From NCBI RefSeq assembly GCF_022669015.1, contig NZ_JAKKSL010000003.1, positions 372,001 through 436,000 on the forward strand: DNA of 64,000 bases. Reading direction: 5' to 3'. The notes beneath the pieces were generated by a model. It worked only from the letters and a program-made list of their open reading frames with translations, ran no database searches and was not told where the DNA came from. The DNA comes from Colwellia maritima. GTDB lineage: Bacteria > Pseudomonadota > Gammaproteobacteria > Enterobacterales > Alteromonadaceae. The position numbers and the translations under genes were made by a program. Of the stretch, positions 9,368-19,360 are shown one piece after another (within the stretch, counting starts at the first letter, position 1; every line of letters starts with the position of its first letter).

Positions 9368-10047
9368 ATGTCTAAAACAATTGTAATTACTGGCGCAAAT
9401 CGAGGTATTGGTTTTGCTATAACAAAAATTTGTAAAGAGCGAGGAGATATTGTTTATGCTCTATGTAGACAAAGTTCTCCACAACTCAGTGCTTTAGGTG
9501 TTCAGGTAATAGAAAATATTGATATTGCAACGGAAGTAGGCATTTCTATAGCTAAGCTTGCGCGGCTAATGTTGATATTGACGTGTTAATTAATAATGCC
9601 GGTATTTTACGTGATGAAAGCTTATCAAGATTTAATAAAACAACAATAGCAGAACAGTTTTCAGTCAATGCGCTTGCTCCGCTTGCATTAACACATGCGC
9701 TATTAACACATTTACATACAGGCAGCAAAGTCGCTTTTATTACCTCAAGAATGGGCTCTATCACTGACAATACTTCAGGTGGGCGTTATGGTTACAGAAT
9801 GTCGAAAGCAGCACTTAATAGTGGTGCCATGTCTTTAGCTAGAGATCTAGCAACTGAGCAAATTGCCATTGGTATTTATCACCCTGGTTATGTTAAAACA
9901 GAGATGGTTAATACAGGCGGCAGTACTAGTAATGGTGATATTAGTGCTGATGCGTCAGCATTAAAATTAATTACCTTAATAGATAATTTAACCATGGAAG
10001 ACTCCGGTGTATTTAAACATTCTAATGGTGAAGTCTTGCCTTGGTAG
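9368..10047 (+). CDS. Short-chain dehydrogenase/reductase, one-base frame break
   Basis: NAD(P)-dependent SDR oxidoreductase. The Rossmann motif TGANRGIGFA is at residues 8-17, NNAG follows at the second strand, the serine region is AFITSRMGS and the catalytic YGYRMSKAAL carries Y and K. PGYVKTEM follows, as in C-factor/sniffer-like SDRs. The frame breaks near 9559-9565: GCGCGGCT needs one base fewer to read KLAANVDIDVLINNAG. Repaired length is about 226 residues. A terminator-like hairpin follows the stop. Confidence 0.85.
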
Positions 10048-10072
10048 GTATTTTTTATTGAAAATATGTTCT

Positions 10073-10112
10073 AAAAAAAGCCTGTAATTTGCAAAAATTA
10101 GCGGCTTTTTCA
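10073..10112 (+). terminator. Rho-independent terminator-like hairpin after the SDR gene
   Basis: AAAAAGCC pairs with GGCTTTTT, extended by AATTT/AAATT around a GCAA-type loop, and ends in a T-run. It lies 26 bases after the SDR stop and ahead of pcnB. Confidence 0.6.
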
Positions 10113-10201
10113 TTCTCTTTTTTACTCATTTGTTATATCATTACAACTAAATTATCCAGATATTTTTTCATATACTTCCTATTACCAATAAAAGGCCGCC
10201 G

Positions 10202-11656
10202 ATTATCAAACGCGTCATAAATTTATGCAAAAAAGTTTTTACTAAAAACACCAGTAAAAAAGCACTCAATAACAACCATGTCACAACACTTAAAGAGCCA
10301 ATAATAATCACTCGTGATCAACACCCTGTATCGCGTCAGTTAATTAGTCCAAACGCACTTAAAGTACTGTTTAGATTAAACAAAGGTGGTTTCGATGCTT
10401 ATCTTGTAGGTGGTGGTGTTCGCGATATTTTACTTGGTCAAAAGCCTAAAGATTTTGATATTGCTACCAATGCAACACCTGATGAAATCAAAAGCTTATT
10501 TAGAAACTGCCGTTTAATTGGTCGCCGGTTCCGTCTTGCACATATTGTGTTTGGACGAGAAATAATTGAAGTTGCTACCTTTCGTGGTCATCACAACAGC
10601 GCTAACGACAAGGATAAAAATTGCACTAAAACATCGAAACAAAGTGAAGATGGCATGTTATTACGTGACAATATTTATGGCAGTATTGATGAGGATGCAG
10701 AACGTCGCGATTTTACTATTAACGCCCTTTATTATTCATCAAAAGATTTTAAAATATTTGACTTCGCCAACGGTGTTCAAGATGTAAAGGATAAAATCAT
10801 TCGCCTCATTGGCGATCCTGAAACCCGTTATAGAGAAGACCCTGTACGTATGCTACGTGCTATTCGTTTTGCTACAAAACTGGATATGGAAATAGCCGTT
10901 GAAACCCGTAAGCCTATCAAAGAGTTGTCACCATTGATGGCTAATATTCCTGCGGCGCGCATGTTTGAAGAATTTTTGAAAATGTTCATTTCAGGCAAAG
11001 CCTTAGCAAACTACCATCAATTACGTGAATACAACCTATTCAGTTATTTTTTTCCTGCGGTAGACCAGAAATTACCTAAGCTTAATGCACCAGATAAAGA
11101 TGAATCAAATGACGGTGACTTGCTTGAACGTTTCATAATTCAAGCTATGAAAAATACAGATAAACGCATCAACAATGAACAGCGTGTTACTCCTGCATTC
11201 TTATTTGCAGCCATGCTTTGGTATCCATTACAGCATTATATTAAACAGATAAATCTTCACAATCAAATGTCTCCTCAAGATGCATTCTTTGCAGCCTTAA
11301 GTGAAATAATGCCAGAACAACAACGCAGTATTGCTATTCCTAAGCGGTTTCAAAGTGTGATGAAAGATATCTGGATTTTGCAAGAAAAGTTAGCACGACG
11401 TGAAGGTAAAAAAGCATTTAAAACGTTTGAACATCCTAAATTTAGAGCCGGTTATGACTTTTTATTATTACGTGCTCAAATAGAAACAGACAATACTCAG
11501 CTAGCAGAATTAGCAAAATGGTGGACTGATTTTCAAGATATTAGCTTTGATGCGCAACAACAAATGGTAAAGAGCGTTAAAAGCGTCCCCGGTCCTAAAC
11601 GTCGTACACCAAGAAAACGACGCAAACCGACAATCAATCCTGCGGTTGAATCCTAG
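10202..11656 (+). CDS. pcnB: Poly(A) polymerase I, probable AUU start
   Basis: Adds 3' poly(A) tails that promote RNA decay. The nucleotidyltransferase core is visible: LVGGGVRDILLG, KPKDFDIATNATP, FRNCRLIGRRFRLAHI, then EDAERRDFTINALYY and RFATKLDME. The C-terminus is basic (PGPKRRTPRKRRKP). The reading frame from an in-frame TAA upstream contains no ATG, GTG or TTG before 10547, which is already past the catalytic core. The ATT at 10202 has AAAAGG seven bases upstream and begins IIKRVINLCKKV, aligning with the E. coli product, which itself starts at AUU. Length is 484 residues, against 465 in E. coli. folK follows after five bases. Confidence 0.92.
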   Translation: MIKRVINLCKKVFTKNTSKKALNNNHVTTLKEPIIITRDQHPVSRQLISPNALKVLFRLNKGGFDAYLVGGGVRDILLGQKPKDFDIATNATPDEIKSLFRNCRLIGRRFRLAHIVFGREIIEVATFRGHHNSANDKDKNCTKTSKQSEDGMLLRDNIYGSIDEDAERRDFTINALYYSSKDFKIFDFANGVQDVKDKIIRLIGDPETRYREDPVRMLRAIRFATKLDMEIAVETRKPIKELSPLMANIPAARMFEEFLKMFISGKALANYHQLREYNLFSYFFPAVDQKLPKLNAPDKDESNDGDLLERFIIQAMKNTDKRINNEQRVTPAFLFAAMLWYPLQHYIKQINLHNQMSPQDAFFAALSEIMPEQQRSIAIPKRFQSVMKDIWILQEKLARREGKKAFKTFEHPKFRAGYDFLLLRAQIETDNTQLAELAKWWTDFQDISFDAQQQMVKSVKSVPGPKRRTPRKRRKPTINPAVES

Positions 11657-11661
11657 TTCAC

Positions 11662-12156
11662 ATGATTTCTTCCCCTAAAATTGCCTATATTGGCTTAGGT
11701 AGTAATTTATCTGGGCCTGTTGAACAAATCAAACAAGCGATTAAAAAAGTAGAGATAATACCGCATAGTCGACTGCTTTCTGTCTCATCTTTATACCTTA
11801 GTAAGCCGATGGGACCCCAAGATCAAGATGATTATATCAATGCGGTTTTAGCGTTAGAAACATCACTCTGTGCCATTGAATTATTAAACTCACTGCAATC
11901 TATTGAAAATAATGCAGGGAGAGTACGTAAGGAAAACAGATGGGGAGCGCGTATTTTGGATCTTGATATCATTCTTTTTGGTAATGAAATAATAAATACT
12001 GACCGTTTAACCATACCCCATTATGGCATGAGTGAGCGCGAGTTTGTGCTACTACCTCTTGCAGAAATCGCCCCTAAATTAATACTTCCCAATGGTGATA
12101 GCCTCGAAGACTTAAGCCAAAAAATAGCAAAAAATTCAATGGTAAAGCTAAGCTAA
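11662..12156 (+). CDS. folK: 2-amino-4-hydroxy-6-hydroxymethyldihydropteridine pyrophosphokinase
   Basis: Transfers pyrophosphate from ATP to the pterin in folate biosynthesis. The 164 residues begin with the HPPK N-terminus IAYIGLGSNL. They contain the signature RWGARILDLDIILFG (about 93-107) and IPHYGMSEREFVLLPLAEIAP. It is five bases downstream of pcnB, the same pairing as in E. coli, so the two are likely cotranscribed. Confidence 0.95.
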   Translation: MISSPKIAYIGLGSNLSGPVEQIKQAIKKVEIIPHSRLLSVSSLYLSKPMGPQDQDDYINAVLALETSLCAIELLNSLQSIENNAGRVRKENRWGARILDLDIILFGNEIINTDRLTIPHYGMSEREFVLLPLAEIAPKLILPNGDSLEDLSQKIAKNSMVKLS

Positions 12157-12275
12157 AGCAATCTAAGCCGAGCTGTATATTGCAGTTAAAAAAAATTTAT
12201 GCCACAGTAGCGTAACTGAGTAATTACTCAAGTAATACTCTCACGAATCAACTCAACAAACGAATTGAGAACTGT

Positions 12276-13068
12276 ATGGCTAAAATAACCACATCTACCT
12301 TGTTAAAAATGAAACAACAAGGTGAAAAAATTTCAACCATTACTGCTTACGATGCGAGCTTTGCAAAGCTATTCGATCAGGCAGGCATTCATGCTATTTT
12401 AATTGGTGACTCTCTCGGTATGGTACTACAAGGTCAAGATGATACCTTACCTGTTACGATTAATGACATGGTTTATCACACGCAATGTGTACGCCGAGGT
12501 GTTGAAAACACGTTAATTATTGGTGATATGTCTTTTATGACGTATGCCACTAAAGAGCAAGCCTTAATTAATGCCACAAAACTGATGCAAGCGGCGCAAG
12601 TATGATCAAAATGGAAGGGGGCGCCTGGTTAGCTGATACAATTAAATCTCTGGTTGAGCGCGGTATTCCTGTTTGTGCTCATTTAGGTTTAACACCTCAG
12701 TCAGTCAATGTATTTGGCGGTTTTAAAGTACAAGGGCGTGATGATATTCAAGCGCAAAAAATGATTCAGGACGCCCAAATACTAGAACATTTGGTGCACA
12801 ATTACTTGTCTTAGAGTGTATTCCTGCACCACTGGGTAAAGCAATATCCGAAGCTGTTAGCATTCCTACCATTGGTATAGGTCTTGGCAAAGATACTGAC
12901 GGACAAATATTAGTAATGCATGATGCTTTAGGTATTTCGTGTAGTTATATGCCCAAGTTTTCTCGTAACTTCATTAAAGAAACGGGTGATATCAAAAAAG
13001 CCATTGAGCTTTATATCAGTGAAGTATCAAAAGGTAACTTCCCTGGCGAAGAACATATATTTAAATAA
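12276..13068 (+). CDS. panB: 3-methyl-2-oxobutanoate hydroxymethyltransferase, two frame breaks
   Basis: First committed enzyme of pantothenate synthesis; forms ketopantoate. Motifs: [67 protein letters not shown] and ending FPGEEHIFK. Breaks are at about 12590-12600 (GCGGCGCA needs one more G, giving [12 protein letters not shown]) and at about 12790-12797 (ATTTGG needs one more T, giving GAQLLVLEC). The span of 793 bases plus two missing bases equals the 264 codons plus stop of E. coli PanB. The breaks therefore look like homopolymer errors. Confidence 0.92.
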
Positions 13069-13170
13069 ATTTACGTCAATATATCTATTCTAGTGACCAA
13101 AGAAAAACTCTCGCTAATAAGAGCTTTATATCACTTTAAGCATTACTTATTGGCGATTTAAGAGATAAAT

Positions 13171-14025
13171 ATGAACACAGTTGAAAACATAAAAGATTTA
13201 CGTGACCAAGTTAAAGCTTGGAAAATGCAGGGCTTAACTATTGCTTTTGTACCTACCATGGGTAATTTGCATGATGGACATCTAGCGTTAGTCAAAGCCG
13301 CACATCGTCATGCAGATAAAGTTATTGTTAGTATATTTGTCAACCCTATGCAGTTTGGACTAAGTGAAGATATTGATAATTATCCTCGCACATTAGCACA
13401 GGACAAAGCTAGCCTAAGACAAGTAGATACCGACCTACTATTTACCCCAACCTCTGCGATTATCTATCCGAAAGGGTTCGGTGATAATAGCTATGTTGAA
13501 GTACCAAATATTTCAAGTTTGTATTGTGGTGCGACTCGGCCCGGACACTTTCGTGGCGTAGCCACCGTTGTGTGTAAACTCTTTAATTTAGTACAACCGG
13601 ATGTTGCTTGCTTTGGCTCAAAAGATTATCAACAATTACAAGTAATTAAAACCATGGTTGACGATTTATCTATGCCTGTTGAGATTATTCCTGTAGAGAT
13701 AATTAGAGAAAAGTCAGGTTTAGCAATGAGTTCACGTAATGGTTACCTAACACCTGAAGAGTTAGCGATTGCCCCTACATTATATAAAACGTTACAGTGG
13801 TTAAGTGAGCAATTACGCACAAGTCATGAAGCAAGAGACTATGCTGCTCTTGTGATGCAAGCGAGCGAAAAACTCGAAAATGCAGGCTTAAAAACAGATT
13901 ATATAAATTTATGCCATGCTCAAACATTAGCACCGGCAATGCCAAACGATAAAGAGATTGTTATTTTAGCTGCTGCCTATTTAGGTAAAGCAAGGCTAAT
14001 TGATAATTTGCCCGTTAGTCTATAA
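13171..14025 (+). CDS. panC: Pantothenate synthetase
   Basis: ATP-dependent condensation of pantoate with beta-alanine. The 284 residues contain the HIGH-type nucleotide motif [24 protein letters not shown], the pantoate-binding ...[24 protein letters not shown] and the KMSKS-type AMSSRNGYL. It lies 102 bases after panB. beta-Alanine would be supplied by PanP, encoded convergently nearby. Confidence 0.95.
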   Translation: MNTVENIKDLRDQVKAWKMQGLTIAFVPTMGNLHDGHLALVKAAHRHADKVIVSIFVNPMQFGLSEDIDNYPRTLAQDKASLRQVDTDLLFTPTSAIIYPKGFGDNSYVEVPNISSLYCGATRPGHFRGVATVVCKLFNLVQPDVACFGSKDYQQLQVIKTMVDDLSMPVEIIPVEIIREKSGLAMSSRNGYLTPEELAIAPTLYKTLQWLSEQLRTSHEARDYAALVMQASEKLENAGLKTDYINLCHAQTLAPAMPNDKEIVILAAAYLGKARLIDNLPVSL

Positions 14026-14031
14026 ATAACC

Positions 14032-14061
14032 TAAGCACTTACATTTAAATGTAAGTGCTTA
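14032..14061. terminator. Bidirectional terminator between panC and the glutaredoxin gene
   Basis: A perfect 30-base palindrome (TAAGCACTTACATTT and its complement) lies 6 bases after the panC stop and 12 before the stop of the convergent gene. A/T flanks on both sides suit termination in both directions. Confidence 0.7.
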
Positions 14062-14073
14062 AATCTAGTCCCT

Positions 14074-14547
14074 CTAAGATGACTCTTTATAGCGTTTTTC
14101 AAACGCAGCAATACTAAAGCCATTCATTTTGTTTTTTCCCCACAAAATAACAGGCACACCTTTTCCCCCAAGCGCTTTAAATTCACTGTGATATTTTTTT
14201 GAAGTTTCAATGTTTTTTTCTTTGTATATTATGCTTTTTTCAGCAAAGTATGCTCTTGCTTTCGCGCAGTAACCACAACTTGAAGTGGTGTACATAACAA
14301 TTTTTTGCTGCTTTCGATAAGTTGATGGGTTACCAGTTGATAATAGCTTTTCTTGGGTTTGTGAATAAGTACTAGCACGAGAATTTAGGTGTTGCTCATC
14401 GATTGTTTCGGTAGCATTACTCGCAGATGGCGTGTCGCTATAATGCACCTTACCATTAGCATCTACCCATTTATAAATTGCAGCTGCGTCCAAACTAGAC
14501 ATGCCGCTAGTGAATATTAACAAAAAATAAAGCAATCCTTTATACAT
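14074..14547 (-). CDS. Exported DUF4124/glutaredoxin-domain protein
   Basis: 157 residues. A signal peptide (about residues 1-22) is followed by a DUF4124 motif IYKWVDANGKVHYSDTP. After a linker comes a glutaredoxin domain with the redox motif CGYC in VMYTTSSCGYCAKARAYF and a cis-proline region GVPVILWG. Such proteins are probably periplasmic thiol-disulfide factors. The exact substrate is unknown. It may be cotranscribed with nothing; panP begins 38 bases before it on the same strand. Confidence 0.75.
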   Translation of the reverse strand: MYKGLLYFLLIFTSGMSSLDAAAIYKWVDANGKVHYSDTPSASNATETIDEQHLNSRASTYSQTQEKLLSTGNPSTYRKQQKIVMYTTSSCGYCAKARAYFAEKSIIYKEKNIETSKKYHSEFKALGGKGVPVILWGKNKMNGFSIAAFEKRYKESS

Positions 14548-14585
14548 ATTATATCCTTATTAACTTATACCCGTTTAACCGAGAT

Positions 14586-16235
14586 TTAACTTATTTTTGC
14601 CATATTCAATAATTGAGGTAAAAATGTTTCACTTTCTTTGGCTAACAAACACTGCTCAGCAAGAATATCATGTAGATTACTTTTACTCGTTAATGGATTA
14701 GCTAGCACAACTCTAAATACAATCATTTTTTCGCCACCATAGCGTGCGACTTTAATGCGTGTACGAGAAACAAATGAGCGACCGACCTCACGTTGACGCT
14801 TTTGTATGAATTTAGTTAATTTACCTAAAATCAAATTAAGCTCAGCTTGCTGCTCTTCATCACCGCTTAATTGACAATCAGCCAGTAATGCTTGAACTAA
14901 TTTAGGCACATACCTATATGTTAATAAGCACAACTCAGGTTTAGTGATTAATTCAAAATCATCATGCTGATCAATGATGCTCGCAAAATACTCAGCCTTT
15001 TCAATTGACTGATTTATAAGCATTTCGTAACCAGGACGGCTAATTATATGCAAACTGGCGTACACTAACATCGCCATTCCTGGGCGTGAGCCTTCTAATG
15101 TATGACTACCTAAATCCTTAGAGCCTTTACGTAAGATATACTCAGCATGATGTTCAATATCGGCAACAGAAGAGGGATCTTTAAATAAAACGACACCTGC
15201 CCCCATAGGTACATACATCTGTTTATGTGCGTCGATAGTTACAGAATCTGCACGTTCAATACCCGCAAGAATACTTCTATATTTATTAGAAAATAAAGTT
15301 GCTCCCCCCCATGCGGCATCCACATGAAAATGACACTGGTATTCTTTTGCAATATCAGCCATCTCATCTAATGGATCAACATTGCCCGTTTCTGTGGTAC
15401 CCGCTATGCCGACAATAGCTAAAACTTTAATATTTTCAGCTTGAAGTTGCCGACATTTTTCTGCCAATTTTTGACAGTCTATTTTATTGTTTTCATCTGT
15501 TTCGATAGCAATAACACTGTCTTGCCCAATACCAAGGATATCAGCCGATTTCTTTAATGAATAATGTCCTCGCTCTGAAACAAGAATCACCAGGCCCTGA
15601 TAACCGTAATGAGTCAAAGCTGAGTATAAGCCAGAGCGACTAATGCCTTTAAAACTGCCCTGCGATTTTAATAACTTGTTACGGGCAACCCAAAGTGCGG
15701 TGATATTAGCAACAGTTCCGCCCGAACAAAATGCTCCTAAAGAATGCTGAGCACTGTGCATCCAGGTTTGGTAAAAATCATCCTTTTCTTGATACACTAA
15801 ATTATGCATCATACCTAGCACTTGTCGCTCTAGCGGTGTGAAAGCTTTTGAGGTTTCTACTTTTACTAAATTTTGATTAAGACCTACCATTAATTTAGAT
15901 AAAGGTAAAATAAAGGCAGGTAAAGCCGATGTCATATGCCCGATAAAGCTAGGGCTTGCAGTATGAACTGATTGCGAGACTAATTTGTCTAACAAATGGT
16001 GCATATGATCAGAAACAAATTCAGGTTGTTCGGGTATTCGTGGACAAATAAAGTCTTGTTCAATATCCGTTAGCGCATTTTTACTGGCAACAATATGATT
16101 ATTCAAAAAACCTAGTAGGTTTTGAGAAATTTCTTGTTCAATACGCCCTAACGTTGACTCAGGAGATTCAGCTAGTGTAAAAATTCTATGTAAAGCTTCG
16201 GGGGTTGCTCGGGCAAAACGCTTAGGCGTAATCAT
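14586..16235 (-). CDS. panP: Pyridoxal-dependent aspartate 1-decarboxylase PanP
   Basis: PLP enzyme of the glutamate decarboxylase-like group that makes beta-alanine from aspartate in species lacking PanD. The 549-residue product has the group-II decarboxylase layout: CSGGTVANITALW, HVDAAWGGATLFS and the PLP-lysine motif SVTIDAHKQMYVPMGAG. Closeness to panBC supports the pathway role. No panD-type gene is visible in this window. A glutamate or other acidic amino acid decarboxylase is the alternative, but length, N-terminus (ITPKRFARATPEAL) and context favour PanP. Confidence 0.85.
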   Translation of the reverse strand: MITPKRFARATPEALHRIFTLAESPESTLGRIEQEISQNLLGFLNNHIVASKNALTDIEQDFICPRIPEQPEFVSDHMHHLLDKLVSQSVHTASPSFIGHMTSALPAFILPLSKLMVGLNQNLVKVETSKAFTPLERQVLGMMHNLVYQEKDDFYQTWMHSAQHSLGAFCSGGTVANITALWVARNKLLKSQGSFKGISRSGLYSALTHYGYQGLVILVSERGHYSLKKSADILGIGQDSVIAIETDENNKIDCQKLAEKCRQLQAENIKVLAIVGIAGTTETGNVDPLDEMADIAKEYQCHFHVDAAWGGATLFSNKYRSILAGIERADSVTIDAHKQMYVPMGAGVVLFKDPSSVADIEHHAEYILRKGSKDLGSHTLEGSRPGMAMLVYASLHIISRPGYEMLINQSIEKAEYFASIIDQHDDFELITKPELCLLTYRYVPKLVQALLADCQLSGDEEQQAELNLILGKLTKFIQKRQREVGRSFVSRTRIKVARYGGEKMIVFRVVLANPLTSKSNLHDILAEQCLLAKESETFLPQLLNMAKIS

Positions 16236-16361
16236 ACTAATTCATAACAAGTTATCTATTTAAGCAGACAACTTTAATAAAAAAAACCTCTAATGTCTTC
16301 TATTTTCAAAAAAAGAGCCGTAATAATACCTTAATAATAGATATAATCGTTATTCACAAAG

Positions 16362-16457
16362 TTAATGGATTAACGAACTAGCGTAAATTAAGGCAGCCTG
16401 AGAGCAGAGTGCTATTACAGTTATTATCATCAATATTTTATTCTTCATGGCTTTCAT
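16362..16457 (-). CDS. Possible 31-residue secreted or membrane peptide
   Basis: A short frame MKAMKNKILMIITVIALCSQ... ending YASSLIH lies in the 412-base gap upstream of panP. GAAGGA is placed about eight bases before its ATG. It has a basic start, one hydrophobic segment and an Ala-X-Ala-like end, resembling a signal peptide or single-span small protein. Nothing else in the gap 16236-16647 looks coding. Function unknown; it could be a chance frame. Confidence 0.35.
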   Translation of the reverse strand: MKAMKNKILMIITVIALCSQAALIYASSLIH

Positions 16458-16647
16458 CACAATTTCCTTCAATCTATGTACTGATTAAATATATACAATC
16501 AATTGTCATACCAAAAAGTTAATTAATTGATTTACAAGACAATAAATAAATTAAAATTGTGAGGGTTAAGAATGATGTGGTGAAAATAACGATAAATTAG
16601 TGTTTTTGAGTAATCAATGTTCTACCGGGAAAACTACCAACAAAAAT

Positions 16648-17381
16648 TTAACGCTTGAACACTAATTGCCAAGACACTTGTCCACTTGCCTGATACTTAG
16701 CCTCAAAAGGTGTCAGTGGTTGTACTTCAACCGTTAACTTAGTAAGTTCCCCCGGTAGATTTACTTGTTTAGCTGCTTGTTGAAACTCTTGTAAGTACAG
16801 TTGCCAATTACTACGCAAAATGATTTGTTTACCTAACGTAATTAATGTTGGAAATACAGCACTTCCGTGCCAACGTCGTTGTAAATGTTTTGATTTGGGC
16901 CAGGGTTAGGATACAAAATATAATGTTTAGAAATAGGCCAGTTAGCCATTTTTACTAAACGATAAAAATCATTTAAATCAGCACGAACTAAATGAAAATT
17001 ATCCGCTTGATAGCCGTTTTTCAAATCAAAACCGACAATATTTCGCTCAAGTCGACTAGCAGATTTATCCACACCTATAACTAACGCTTCAGGATTTAAG
17101 CTTGCAAGTAAGCGTGTGCTTTGACCAACACCACAACAGGAATCAAGTATGATCTCTCCATTGGGTTTATCAAGAAGAAATGCATCAACAAGTTCGTTGA
17201 TGTCATCAAAGGCTTTTTGCGTATGCACTTGGTAAGGTTTTTTAAAAGGATGTGCTAAATGTTTTTTTACAATGTCATCCAATTTTTCATGTATACCGCT
17301 TTGATTGGTAATAATAGCTTTAGAATCACCTACGGAATGACTCAATTCTGCATTTGTTGATATTTTCGAATTTGTATTCAT
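16648..17381 (-). CDS. TrmB-like SAM-dependent methyltransferase, one-base frame break
   Basis: Resembles tRNA (guanine-N7)-methyltransferases. The SAM motif is ILDSCCGVGQSTRLLA, an acidic end follows at VIGVDKSASRLERN, and the TrmB signature reads YPNPWPKSKHLQRRWHG once one C is restored near 16908 (CCCTGGCCC). After the break it continues to ...VSWQLVFKR, ending at 16648. Repaired length is about 244 residues. The unusual N-terminal extension with KKPYQVHTQKAFDDIN separates it from canonical TrmB, so it may be a paralogue with another RNA target. It lies 22 bases after yadH. Confidence 0.78.
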
Positions 17382-17403
17382 ATAAATTAACTACTTTGTT
17401 GCC

Positions 17404-18168
17404 TTAACTTCTAAGACCTATTCCTTTACTAATTAAAATCATGGCAAGAGTAAATAACGTAATAATAAAGAAACCTATCACAGCAAAAGCCGTAATGATA
17501 TTCACATCAGATATTCCCAAGAAGCCATATCGAAAGGCATTTACCATATACACTATTGGATTAATTTGAGAAACACCTTGCCAGAACTCAGGTAACAAAC
17601 TAATGGAATAAAAAACACCACCAAGGTACGTTAAAGGCGTTAATATAAAAGTGGGAATAATAGATATGTCATCAAATGAACGAGCAAAAATAGCATTAAT
17701 TAACCCACCTAAAGCAAAGGTTGCAGAGGTTAACGAAACCGTAGCAATAATAACCCATACATTATGAATTTGAATATCAACAAACAGTAATGATACCAAA
17801 GTCACAATTGAGCCCACTAACATGCCTCTCGCCATACCGCCGCCAACATACCCCGCAACAATAACCCAATTAGGCACAGGGGCAACTAACATTTCTTCGA
17901 CATTACGCTGCCACTTAGCGCTAAAAAAAGAGGAGGCTACATTTGAATATGAATTGGTAATAACACTCATCATGATCAAACCTGGCACAATAAACGACAT
18001 ATAATCAAAGCCGCCCATTTCACCAATACGCGAGCCAATAAGCGAACCAAAAATGACAAAATATAAGCTAATGGTGATAGGCGGTGGTACTAGAGTTTGC
18101 ACCCAAATACGCATAAACCTTTGTATTTCTTTATTTAAAATGCTTTTTAAGGCAATTGTGTTATTCAT
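17404..18168 (-). CDS. yadH: ABC-2 type transporter permease (YadH family)
   Basis: Inner-membrane partner of YadG. The product of about 254 residues has six predicted hydrophobic segments and the family stretch RFMRIWVQTLVPPPITISLY near the N-terminus, then IVPGLIMMSVITNSYSNVASSF and RNVEEMLVAPVP. The frame is open to 18204, but ATG at 18168 (MNNTIALKSIL) lies one base after the yadG stop and matches E. coli YadH length. The cargo of YadGH is not established. Confidence 0.88.
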   Translation of the reverse strand: MNNTIALKSILNKEIQRFMRIWVQTLVPPPITISLYFVIFGSLIGSRIGEMGGFDYMSFIVPGLIMMSVITNSYSNVASSFFSAKWQRNVEEMLVAPVPNWVIVAGYVGGGMARGMLVGSIVTLVSLLFVDIQIHNVWVIIATVSLTSATFALGGLINAIFARSFDDISIIPTFILTPLTYLGGVFYSISLLPEFWQGVSQINPIVYMVNAFRYGFLGISDVNIITAFAVIGFFIITLFTLAMILISKGIGLRS

Positions 18169-18169
18169 A

Positions 18170-19147
18170 TTATTTAGCCTTCTTTTTCGCAACGTTATGC
18201 TCAATTAAGTTAACGAAAAGCGCTTCTAAGCGATTACTTTTATTTCGCATACTTAAAACATCAACATCTTGTGCTGTTAGCTGTGCAAAAACAGCATTTA
18301 AGTTTTGCGGTTTTCGTAAATCAATTTCTAATGTGTGATCATCTATCATGCGATACCCCACATCTTCTAAGGTTACTTCATGTTGGTGTACCGCTAGATC
18401 TAACACGAAAGTCTCCCCTTCTAGCTGTGCTAATAGCCCTTTCATACTAGTATTTTCAACAATTTCGCCACCGTCGATAATAGCGATATTTCGACATAAG
18501 CTTTCAGCTTCTTCTAAATAATGCGTTGTCAATATAATGGTAATACCCTGCGCATTGAGTGTTTGCAAAAAATCCCACATGCCTCGACGAATTTCAATAT
18601 CTACTCCTGCAGTAGGTTCATCTAAAATCAACATTTGCGGCTCATGCATTAATGCACGAGCAATCATCAAACGACGTTTCATTCCACCAGATAATTCACG
18701 GGCTGCAGCATGTCGTTTGTCCCATAACGATAGCTGTTTTAAATATTTTTCTGCACGAATTACGGCTGTTTTTTTATCAACACCATAATACCCGGCTTGA
18801 TTAACTAAAATATTCATTAGCGGTTCAAATTGATTAAAATTGAATTCTTGTGGTACTAATCCAATAAATGATTTTGCTTTTTCTAAATCAGTATCAATAT
18901 CATAACCAAATACTTTAACTTGTCCCTTGGTTTTATTGACTAATGAAGTTATTACGCCAATTGTGGTAGATTTACCCGCACCATTTGGGCCAAGTAATGC
19001 AAAGAAGTCTCCTTGTTTTACAGTTAAATCAATACCTTTAAGCGCTTGAAAGCCACCTTTGTAGGTTTTAGCAAGCGCGTTTATTTCTAACGCATAACTA
19101 TCATAAGCATGAGTTTCTATGCTGTTAGTATTTGATGTAGATGTCAT
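18170..19147 (-). CDS. yadG: ABC transporter ATP-binding protein (YadG family)
   Basis: 325 residues. Walker A is LLGPNGAGKSTT, the signature is ELSGGMKRRLMIARAL, Walker B is MLILDEPTAGVD, and the H-loop is ILTTHYLEEAE. It has a C-terminal extension of about 70 residues compared with a minimal NBD. Translationally coupled to yadH. Upstream 19148-19360 separates it from a divergent acyltransferase gene and contains no further gene. Confidence 0.9.
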   Translation of the reverse strand: MTSTSNTNSIETHAYDSYALEINALAKTYKGGFQALKGIDLTVKQGDFFALLGPNGAGKSTTIGVITSLVNKTKGQVKVFGYDIDTDLEKAKSFIGLVPQEFNFNQFEPLMNILVNQAGYYGVDKKTAVIRAEKYLKQLSLWDKRHAAARELSGGMKRRLMIARALMHEPQMLILDEPTAGVDIEIRRGMWDFLQTLNAQGITIILTTHYLEEAESLCRNIAIIDGGEIVENTSMKGLLAQLEGETFVLDLAVHQHEVTLEDVGYRMIDDHTLEIDLRKPQNLNAVFAQLTAQDVDVLSMRNKSNRLEALFVNLIEHNVAKKKAK

Positions 19148-19360
19148 GTTTTTCCTTTAAGGGTTATAAATAAAAACAGTCAAGGATAAGGAAATTTAAT
19201 ATGGTGCTATTAATTGTAATTTCAACCGCAATGAAGATCTATAAAAATAAAAATAGAATCAACCACTACGCGGTTTCTTGATATCAATTAAATAGATTGC
19301 CTATATTGTTATGCTATAATTAACATTATATTTTCAATACATCTTTTATTGATGTGATTC

